Shown here: in pieces, positions 6,487-11,834 of the stretch
Numbering within the stretch: position 1 is the first letter of the stretch
Layout: every line of letters begins with the position of its first letter
NCBI GenBank assembly: GCA_016462305.1
Contig: JAEMTM010000003.1
Span: forward strand, 13,044 to 24,877
DNA from: Sphingomonadaceae bacterium
GTDB taxonomy: Bacteria; Pseudomonadota; Alphaproteobacteria; Sphingomonadales; Sphingomonadaceae
Length of the DNA stretch: 11,834 nucleotides
Reading direction: 5' to 3'
Translations under genes and position numbers: made by a program
Notes under the pieces: model-generated
Databases searched by the model: none
The model's input: the letters and a program-made list of their open reading frames with translations, nothing else
What the model was told of the DNA's origin: nothing

Positions 6487-7629
6487 TCAGATTTTCTCAA
6501 AAGTGGCGGTGGCTTGCGCGGCGATACCTTCGCCACGGCCAGTAAAACCAAGCATTTCGGTTGTTGTTGCCTTTACCGATATGCGGTCCACATCAACAGA
6601 CATTATTTCTGCCAGCCGTTCGCGCATTTGTCCCCGGAAAGGTCCGACCTTTGGCTGTTCGCAGATAATGGTAACATCGGCATTTGACAGCTCAAAGCCA
6701 TCTGCGCGCGCCAGCTTCATGGCATGCGCAAGGAACTGGTCGGAGGACGCACCGCGCCATTGCGGGTCGCTTGGTGGGAAATGATCGCCAATGTCTCCCT
6801 TGGCGATGGCCCCCAATATGGCGTCGGTCAGCGCATGCATGGCAACATCGGCATCGCTATGGCCATCAAGACCCCTGTCATGGGGGATCAGCACGCCGCA
6901 TAACCATAATTCGGCGCCTGGCACTAGGCGGTGGACGTCAAAACCATTTCCGCTTCGGAATGTGGGCATGCTGTTTCCTGCAAAATCGCTTGAGAAGGTA
7001 AATTTATTGAGCGCCTCCGCGCCCGGCACGATACGCACGTCGCTTCCCTGCGCCATCAACATGCGTGCATCGTCGGTTGGTTCTGCGCCCGTCCAGCTTT
7101 GGTGGGCTGCGTAAATGTCCTGAAAGGCAAAAGCCTGTGGCGTTTGAATACGCCACAGATTTTCGCGTGCGACGGTTTCGGACAGTATATCCGTGCCGCG
7201 TGAAAGGCTGTCAACGACGGGGAGGGCGGGGACAGCACCGGGCGCAAGCGACAAGGCGTCCAACAAGTCGTCGATGACGTGAGCAGGAAGGAAGGGGCGT
7301 GCAGCGTCATGGATCAACACCTGATCAACCGTTTGCGCAGTGGCAATCGCCTTTAACCCCAAATAGACGCTTTCGCGGCGCGTCAGCCCGCCTAGTACGA
7401 AAATCGGTTCTCTAAGACCCGCAAGCACAGCTTCCGCCTCTGCTTCTTGGCCCGCACCAACCGCCACATAGACTTGGTCAATATCCGGGTGCGCCGCCAA
7501 TGTCGCATAGCTGTGCCACAGCATAGGCTTGCCGCGCACAAGGCGAAACTGCTTTGGCTGCGCGCCGCCCACGCGGCTGCCTGAGCCGGCGGCGACGATG
7601 AGTGCAACGGTGGTTGGTCGAGATGCCAT
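6487..7629 (-). CDS. ispDF: Bifunctional IspD/IspF enzyme of the MEP isoprenoid pathway
   Basis: A 380-residue fusion of two steps of isoprenoid precursor synthesis. Residues 1 to about 220 form the cytidylyltransferase IspD: VAAGSGSRVGGAQPKQF (12-28) is the nucleotide-binding loop, with IHDAARPF (106-113), TPQAF (163-167), EPTDDARM (183-190) and NKFTFSSDF near the end. Residues from about 224 form IspF (MEcPP synthase): GFDVHR (229-234) gives zinc ligands Asp231 and His233, and HSDADVAMHALTDA (257-270) gives His265. GDIGDHFPPSDP (278-289) and TTTEMLGFTGRGEGIAA close the domain. IspD makes CDP-methylerythritol and IspF cyclises the phosphorylated product; the intervening kinase IspE is not in this window. 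The fusion is common in alphaproteobacteria. The gene is divergent from dusB with an 82-nt gap and leads cinA by 2 nt. Confidence 0.96.
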   Translation of the reverse strand: MASRPTTVALIVAAGSGSRVGGAQPKQFRLVRGKPMLWHSYATLAAHPDIDQVYVAVGAGQEAEAEAVLAGLREPIFVLGGLTRRESVYLGLKAIATAQTVDQVLIHDAARPFLPAHVIDDLLDALSLAPGAVPALPVVDSLSRGTDILSETVARENLWRIQTPQAFAFQDIYAAHQSWTGAEPTDDARMLMAQGSDVRIVPGAEALNKFTFSSDFAGNSMPTFRSGNGFDVHRLVPGAELWLCGVLIPHDRGLDGHSDADVAMHALTDAILGAIAKGDIGDHFPPSDPQWRGASSDQFLAHAMKLARADGFELSNADVTIICEQPKVGPFRGQMRERLAEIMSVDVDRISVKATTTEMLGFTGRGEGIAAQATATFEKI

Positions 7630-7711
7630 TTGGGCGCTCTAGCGACAGCAGACTTGCCCGCCAAGCTGAAAGCGGGTAACGGCCTGCCTAAATTTTAGGC
7701 AGTGTTTGAAG
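7630..7711. promoter_or_regulatory. Divergent promoter region ispDF / dusB-ntrBC
   Basis: The 82 nt between the two starts hold a possible plus-strand promoter: TTGCCC (7654-7659), a 17-nt spacer and TAACGG (7677-7682). An imperfect dyad, TTGCCCGC (7654-7661) with GCGGGTAA (7672-7679), 7 of 8 matching, lies across the same elements. A perfect palindrome follows at 7684-7702. If the promoter is right, transcription would begin inside that palindrome. The promoter call itself is a by-eye match and weak. Confidence 0.35.
7684..7702. repeat. Perfect 9-bp-arm palindrome just upstream of dusB
   Basis: CTGCCTAAA (7684-7692), a single central T and TTTAGGCAG (7694-7702) form a perfect palindrome. 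It ends 9 nt before the dusB ATG and contains the AGG (7697-7699), the only Shine-Dalgarno-like sequence there. It could be an operator near the transcription start. As RNA it would form an 8-bp hairpin with a 3-nt loop that hides the AGG. No T-run follows, so it is not an ordinary terminator. Confidence 0.75.
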
Positions 7712-8707
7712 ATGCAACTGAAACCCATCCATATCGGCAACATCAAAATCGATTGTCCCGTCATATTGGCGCCCATGACTGGCGTGACCGATATGCCGTT
7801 CCGCAAAATTGTGCGTCAGTTTGGCTCCGGCTTGAACGTCACCGAGATGATCGCCAGCCAAGCGATGATCCGTGAGACGCGGCAAAGCATCCAAAAATGC
7901 GAATGGGACGCCATTGAGGAGCCAGTGTCGATGCAGCTTGCCGGTTGCACCCCTTATGAAATGGGCGAAGCGGCCAAGCTGAACGAAGAACGCGGTGCGG
8001 CCATTATCGACATCAACATGGGGTGCCCGGTCAAAAAAGTTGTCAATGGCGACGCCGGCTCTGCGCTGATGCGGGATTTGCCCTTGGCCGCGAGCTTGAT
8101 TGCGGCAACGGTGAAGGCCGTGTCGGTGCCTGTGACTGTCAAAATGCGCATGGGTTGGGACCATGGAAGCCTGAATGCGCCTGAACTTGCGCATATTGCC
8201 GAGGATCTGGGTGCAAAAATGATCACCGTGCACGGCCGTACGCGGAACCAGATGTATAAAGGCTCTGCCGACTGGGCATTTGTGCGTAAGGTGAAGGACG
8301 CGGTATCATTGCCTGTCATCGTAAATGGCGACATCTGCAATATTGAAGACGCGCAAACTGCTTTGGTGCAGAGCGGCGCAGATGGCGTGATGGTTGGCCG
8401 CGGCGCTTATGGTAAGCCATGGTTGCTTGGCCAAATGATGCACTGGTTTCGGAACGGACAGACCATCGACGACCCGAATATCGATACGCAATTTCGTCTT
8501 ATCATGAACCATTATCGCGCCATGCTTGACCATTATGGCAGCGAAGTCGGGGTGCGTATCGCACGCAAGCATATTGGCTGGTATACCAAGGGGCTGAACG
8601 GGTCAGCAGAGTTCAGAAACTTTATGAACCGTATTGACGATCCAAATGTCGTGATCGACGAATTGACGCGCTTTTATGAACCGTTCCTGATCAAATCGGC
8701 AGCCTGA
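7712..8707 (+). CDS. dusB: tRNA-dihydrouridine synthase DusB (NifR3 family)
   Basis: A 331-residue FMN enzyme that reduces uridine to dihydrouridine in tRNA. It has the TIM-barrel motifs of the family: LAPMTGVTDMPFR (19-31) near the flavin, DINMGCPVKKVVNGDAGSAL (100-119) with catalytic Cys105, VTVKMRMGWD (141-150), VHGRTRNQMYKGSADW (173-188), NGDI (205-208) and GADGVMVGRGAYGKPW (222-237). The ATG at 7712 is chosen on family fit. An in-frame TTG at 7706 would add two residues and would sit at better spacing (6 nt) from the AGG at 7697-7699, so the true start may be there. In Rhodobacter and other alphaproteobacteria this gene is called nifR3 and heads the ntrBC operon, exactly the arrangement here: the ntrB start follows its stop by 3 nt. 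It is not itself a nitrogen regulator. Confidence 0.94.
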   Translation: MQLKPIHIGNIKIDCPVILAPMTGVTDMPFRKIVRQFGSGLNVTEMIASQAMIRETRQSIQKCEWDAIEEPVSMQLAGCTPYEMGEAAKLNEERGAAIIDINMGCPVKKVVNGDAGSALMRDLPLAASLIAATVKAVSVPVTVKMRMGWDHGSLNAPELAHIAEDLGAKMITVHGRTRNQMYKGSADWAFVRKVKDAVSLPVIVNGDICNIEDAQTALVQSGADGVMVGRGAYGKPWLLGQMMHWFRNGQTIDDPNIDTQFRLIMNHYRAMLDHYGSEVGVRIARKHIGWYTKGLNGSAEFRNFMNRIDDPNVVIDELTRFYEPFLIKSAA

Positions 8708-8710
8708 TTT

Positions 8711-9802
8711 ATGTCGCAAGCCATGCATCGTCCCGATTATGGCCAGATGCTGGCGAGTATTGCGGTTCCGGTGCTTTTGATTTCCCCAGATCACATTATC
8801 AATTATGCCAATGACGCCAGCGAGGCGTTTTTCGGACGGAGTAGGCGGCGGTTGGAGGGGCAACGCATACATGAAACGCTCATTTTTGAAAGCGAGCGGA
8901 TGAATGCGGCATTATTGTCACCGGACAGCGACATATCTGCCCAAGATATGGAGCTTAAAACGCCCCACGGCGTCATTACAGTCGATATAAACCTGTCTTC
9001 GGTGTCCAAGGAGCCGGAATGGAGAATCGCCATCATATCGCCGCGTAATGGCGGGCGAGAGCATATCGGCGACCAGCGCGACATTGGGCAGCAGCAAGCG
9101 ATGGGCGCGCCTGCCATATTGGGGCATGAGATAAAAAACCCATTGGCGGGTATCAAAGGCGCAGCGCAGTTGCTGGCCCGGATCGTCGATGAAAAAAACC
9201 GCGCCCTGACGGAATTGATCGTGAACGAGGTTGACCGCATTGCGCGGTTGCTCGACCAAATGCAAAAGCTTGGGCGTTCTGAACCGGCGGAACTTGCGCC
9301 TGCCAACATCCACTTGCTGATCGAACGTGCCATTCGCTCGCTACGCGCCGCGAACCGCGCTATGCCGGAAATTTCCATCAATTATGACCCGTCATTGCCA
9401 GATGTTCTGATCGATGCCGACGGGATGGTTCAAATACTCATCAATCTGCTGCAGAACGCGACAGACGCGCTGCAAGGGCGTCTGGACGGCGTGATAGGCA
9501 TTTCGACCCGCTATATCATGAGCGGTGCTTTAAGGGACGCTGACGTTGATCGGCGGTCGATTAAATTGCCCGTTGAGATCGCTATATCGGACAATGGCCC
9601 CGGCGTGCCGGAGCATATACTAGACGAACTGTTTTCGCCCTTTGTGACCACAAAACGTGATGGGCAGGGGCTTGGCCTCGCCATTGTGCGCAAACTCGTG
9701 CAGCAAATGAACAGCCGCGTGCTGTTCGAACGCGATGCTGCGCAGGGGCAAACGACGTTCCGGCTGTTGCTGCCGGTTGCATCTGGGAAAACGAACGCAT
9801 GA
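8711..9802 (+). CDS. ntrB: Nitrogen regulation sensor histidine kinase NtrB
   Basis: A 363-residue soluble histidine kinase/phosphatase that controls NtrC according to nitrogen status, normally under GlnB. Domains in order: a small PAS domain (about 12-110, with LISPDHIINYANDASEAFFG), the dimerisation and phosphoacceptor helix with H-box LGHEIKNPLAGIKGAAQLL (137-155, phospho-His139), and a HATPase_c domain. The latter has N-box QILINLLQNATDAL (241-254), G1 box DNGPGVP (294-300), F-box LFSPFVTTK (307-315) and G2 box GQGLGLAIV (318-326). No membrane segment is present, as expected for NtrB and unlike NtrY. It starts 3 nt after dusB and its TGA overlaps the ntrC ATG by 4 nt. Together with the neighbours this separates it from other PAS-type kinases. 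Confidence 0.93.
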   Translation: MSQAMHRPDYGQMLASIAVPVLLISPDHIINYANDASEAFFGRSRRRLEGQRIHETLIFESERMNAALLSPDSDISAQDMELKTPHGVITVDINLSSVSKEPEWRIAIISPRNGGREHIGDQRDIGQQQAMGAPAILGHEIKNPLAGIKGAAQLLARIVDEKNRALTELIVNEVDRIARLLDQMQKLGRSEPAELAPANIHLLIERAIRSLRAANRAMPEISINYDPSLPDVLIDADGMVQILINLLQNATDALQGRLDGVIGISTRYIMSGALRDADVDRRSIKLPVEIAISDNGPGVPEHILDELFSPFVTTKRDGQGLGLAIVRKLVQQMNSRVLFERDAAQGQTTFRLLLPVASGKTNA

Positions 9803-11220
9803 AACCGCCACGGGTACTCATTGTTGAGGATGACGCATCCATCGGCCTTGTGGTGAGCGCCGCGCTGCAAGCGGAGAATATCGAAACATCATTATGTGAT
9901 TCCGTGGCGGCGCGCGACACGGCCTTGGCCAGTGGACATTTTGATTTGATGCTGACCGATGTCATGTTGAAGGACAGCGATGGTCTCACCACCTTGAAAG
10001 AGGCGATGGAAAAAACGCCCAACATGCCGGTCATCATCATGTCCGCGCAGAACACGCTGGAGACCGCGGTGCGCGCTAGCGAGATTGATGCGTTTGAGTA
10101 TTTTCCAAAACCCTTTGATCTGAATGATCTCGTTCTGGCGGTGAAGCAAGGCATCGAAAAGCGGCGCTCAACGGCGCAAGATCCTTTCGAGTCGCTCACC
10201 GAGGCCAATCTTCCGATGATTGGACGAAGCGCGGCGATGCAGGATGTTTACCGCATGGTCGCACGGCTTTTGCGGAATGATTTGTCGGTCCTGATTTCGG
10301 GCGAAAGCGGCACGGGCAAGGAATTGGTGGCCGAAGCGATCCATAATCTGGGGCACCGCAAAACCGGCCCCTTTGTCGCGGTCAACATGGCGGCGATCCC
10401 AAGCGAACTGATTGAGGCTGAATTGTTCGGCCATGAAAAAGGCGCGTTTACAGGGGCCGTTGGCCAATCCATCGGTCGGTTTGAACAGGCCCAGGGCGGC
10501 ACATTATTCCTCGACGAAATTGGCGACATGCCCATGCACGCGCAGACACGATTATTGCGCGCATTACAAAGCGGCGTCATTAGCCGTATCGGCGGCAAAG
10601 CCAGCATTCGCCTAGATGTACGCATCGTCGCCGCGACCAACCAGAATTTGCCAGCATTGATCGAAAAAGGCGGCTTTCGTGAAGATTTATTCTATCGCCT
10701 GAACGTCGTCCCGATTGAAATGCCGCCATTGCGCGACCGGACGGAAGATATTGGCCTGCTCGCGCAACATTTTTTGATGATGGCGGCGAAAGATGGCCTG
10801 CCGATGCGGAAAATCGATGACAATGCCATTGGCCATTTGATGGTGATGCCGTGGCGCGGCAATATTCGCGAACTAAAAAACCTGGTCTACCGCCTCGCTT
10901 TGTTATGCCGCGAAGATACCATTACGGACGCGACGATCATGCAATTTGTTGAACCGGCGCAGGATGCGGAGCCGCCCATCCAAGGGGCAAGTTTTGAAGC
11001 AGCGGTGGCGCAGTTTTTAAGGGATCAGCGTCAGCGCGGATCAATGCGTGAAAAACTATATCCACGCGCATTGGCGCAGTTCGAAATTCCGTTGCTTCAG
11101 CATGTGATGAAGCAAGTGAAGGGCAATCAGTTAAAGGCGGCAGCTTTGCTGGGTATAAACCGCAATACCTTGCGCAAAAAATTGACTGACTATGGCATTG
11201 GCCCTTCAGGCGGGCGTTAG
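9799..11220 (+). CDS. ntrC: Nitrogen regulation response regulator NtrC (sigma-54 activator)
   Basis: A 473-residue three-domain activator. The receiver domain (about 4-118) has the acidic pair Asp11/Asp12, the phosphorylation site Asp54 (LTDVML), Ser82 in MSAQ and Lys104 in FPKPFD. The AAA+ domain (about 140-375) has Walker A GESGTGKE (168-175), the sigma-54 contact loop GAFTGA (215-220), Walker B GGTLFLDEIGDM (233-244) and the arginine-finger region FREDLFYRLNV. The C-terminal Fis-type helix-turn-helix is QLKAAALLGINRNTLRKKL (about 444-462). With an intact GAFTGA it should open sigma-54 promoters, unlike the NtrC of Rhodobacter capsulatus. Its ATG overlaps the ntrB stop (ATGA), implying coupled synthesis. 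The final codons and the stop lie in the first copy of a 27-nt tandem duplication. Confidence 0.95.
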   Translation: MKPPRVLIVEDDASIGLVVSAALQAENIETSLCDSVAARDTALASGHFDLMLTDVMLKDSDGLTTLKEAMEKTPNMPVIIMSAQNTLETAVRASEIDAFEYFPKPFDLNDLVLAVKQGIEKRRSTAQDPFESLTEANLPMIGRSAAMQDVYRMVARLLRNDLSVLISGESGTGKELVAEAIHNLGHRKTGPFVAVNMAAIPSELIEAELFGHEKGAFTGAVGQSIGRFEQAQGGTLFLDEIGDMPMHAQTRLLRALQSGVISRIGGKASIRLDVRIVAATNQNLPALIEKGGFREDLFYRLNVVPIEMPPLRDRTEDIGLLAQHFLMMAAKDGLPMRKIDDNAIGHLMVMPWRGNIRELKNLVYRLALLCREDTITDATIMQFVEPAQDAEPPIQGASFEAAVAQFLRDQRQRGSMREKLYPRALAQFEIPLLQHVMKQVKGNQLKAAALLGINRNTLRKKLTDYGIGPSGGR

Positions 11221-11249
11221 AAGGCATTGGCCCTTTAGGCGGGCGTTAG
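11194..11249. repeat. 27-nt tandem duplication across the ntrC stop codon
   Basis: Positions 11194-11220 (the last codons and TAG of ntrC) are repeated at 11223-11249 with one mismatch: C at 11206 of the first copy corresponds to T at 11235 in the second. The copies are separated by AA, giving a 29-nt period. The second copy lies outside the coding sequence. The pattern looks like a recent slippage or unequal-exchange duplication. Because the period is not a multiple of three, readthrough of the first stop would soon meet another stop. Confidence 0.9.
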
Positions 11250-11286
11250 GCCGTGAACGCATAAATGGACGGATTAACGCGATACA

Positions 11287-11322
11287 TTGCCTAAAAACCA
11301 CAATTTTGTGCTTTTCAGGCAA
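11287..11322. repeat. 36-nt near-perfect palindrome between ntrC and ntrY
   Basis: Two 17-nt arms around a central TT pair at 15 of 17 positions; the mismatches are 11293/11316 and 11298/11311. The outer arms are TTGCCT and AGGCAA, and the core is CACAA-TT-TTGTG (11299-11310). It ends 24 nt before the ntrY ATG. There is no T-run after it, so a simple terminator is unlikely. An operator, a regulatory hairpin or an RNA-processing site inside the operon are the alternatives. The left arm contains TGCCTAAA, also present in the dusB palindrome. Confidence 0.85.
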
Positions 11323-11346
11323 CGCAAGGAATGGCACAGTGTCTTT

Positions 11347-11834
11347 ATGGCAACAACGGACCTTGAGGAAGAACGCGTTTCACCCTCCGCTGTCCGTCGT
11401 CTTTTTGAACGGGTCACTGACCTGCTCGGCAATAGTCAGTCCATAAAGTTTTTGGAAATTGCCAGCGCCGTGATGTTGATCGTCGCTGGCGTGGTCACTG
11501 CTGTGCTTTTGGTGGGGCAAGGGCCACAATCGGAACCACTGGCGCCTGCGGCATCGGCGACAATGCTCGTCAGCAACTTGCTGCCAGCTACTTTTCTCCT
11601 CGTGTTGTTCGGCCGCCGCGTTGCACTCAAGCGCGCAGAAAGCAGCAGCATCGGCAGTAAGCAACCATTGCATGTCCGTTTGGTCGCGATTTTTTCGGCG
11701 ATCACTGCGGTGCCTACGGTTCTTCTCGTCATCTTTGCCTCATTGCTGTTTCAAAGCGGTATCCAATTTTGGTTCTCAAGCTCTGCGCGCGGGATTTTGG
11801 AAAATGCGGGGGAATTGGCAAAGGGCTATTATGA
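11347..11834 (+). CDS. ntrY: Nitrogen regulation sensor histidine kinase NtrY, N-terminal part (partial)
   Basis: The frame opens at ATG 11347 and runs off the right edge after 162 codons. Three hydrophobic segments are visible (about 36-57, 73-92 and 111-135). The third is followed by FASLLFQSGIQFWFSSSARGILENAGELAKGYY, the start of the periplasmic sensor region typical of NtrY. The segment LHVRLVAIFSAITAVPTVLLVIFASLLFQSG is very characteristic of the family (positions 108-138). NtrY is the membrane-bound kinase partner of NtrX; both normally follow ntrBC in alphaproteobacteria. The kinase domain lies outside the window. The 126-nt gap from ntrC, filled with a tandem repeat and a large palindrome, suggests that ntrY has its own control in addition to readthrough. 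AAGGA at 11326-11330 is 16 nt before the ATG, too far for an ideal ribosome binding site. Confidence 0.88.
   Translation, partial: MATTDLEEERVSPSAVRRLFERVTDLLGNSQSIKFLEIASAVMLIVAGVVTAVLLVGQGPQSEPLAPAASATMLVSNLLPATFLLVLFGRRVALKRAESSSIGSKQPLHVRLVAIFSAITAVPTVLLVIFASLLFQSGIQFWFSSSARGILENAGELAKGYY

Noticed and set aside
7684..7702. Classical NtrC binding site upstream of dusB
   Set aside because: The arms (CTGCCTAAA) do not match the TGCAC/GTGCA half-sites known for NtrC, so autoregulation by NtrC through this palindrome is not supported.
11194..11249. Start of a CRISPR-like or satellite array
   Set aside because: Only two copies exist, separated by 2 nt, and the first is coding sequence; this is a simple tandem duplication.
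11332..11349. Possible sigma-54 promoter (TGGCAC) before ntrY
   Set aside because: Only the -24 element matches; the GC expected 10 nt later is absent, where the sequence reads TT.

Overview
The window reads as a piece of chromosome from an alphaproteobacterium, most probably a sphingomonad (order Sphingomonadales; genera such as Sphingorhabdus or Sphingopyxis come to mind). This rests on the block ispDF / dusB(nifR3)-ntrB-ntrC-ntrY, the fused IspDF enzyme, the lipA-coq10 / cinA order, the style of the protein sequences and a moderate-to-high GC content. It is an inference, not a database match. Genes are densely packed: no gap between genes exceeds about 130 bases, and I see no tRNA, rRNA, insertion sequence, CRISPR array or phage gene.

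Layout. (1) 1-146, minus: the first 48 codons of an exported protein, possibly an M28-type metallopeptidase, cut by the window edge. (2) 260-1939, plus: ettA, a ribosome-associated ABC-F ATPase. (3) 2008-4526, minus: a tight four-gene operon, transcribed sbtA-like bicarbonate transporter, then P-II-like SbtB-type regulator, then beta-carbonic anhydrase, then FMN-binding split-barrel protein. Its junctions are a 4-nt gap, a 1-nt overlap and a 4-nt overlap. (4) 4608-6008, plus: lipA and a coq10-like START-domain gene, divergent from the sbtA operon. (5) 5972-7629, minus: ispDF followed by a short CinA/PncC-type amidohydrolase whose 3' end overlaps coq10 by 37 nt. (6) 7712 to the end, plus: dusB, ntrB, ntrC and the start of ntrY, divergent from ispDF.

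How the genes fit together. Region 3 looks like a self-contained inorganic-carbon unit: a membrane HCO3- importer, a small nucleotide-sensing partner likely to gate it, and an enzyme interconverting CO2 and HCO3-. The flavin-type protein has no known place in such a unit. Nothing in the window suggests carbon fixation, so the likely use is supplying bicarbonate to carboxylases in a heterotroph. Region 6 is the classic alphaproteobacterial nitrogen two-component cluster. Regions 4 and 5 are housekeeping: lipoate, ubiquinone handling, isoprenoid precursors and NAD salvage.

The most interesting signals outside genes are two strong palindromes sharing the octamer TGCCTAAA. One lies directly before dusB-ntrBC, the other before ntrY. 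A near-perfect 27-nt tandem duplication also spans the stop codon of ntrC. The sbtA-sbtB-CA-flavoprotein operon is the best candidate for an under-described system.
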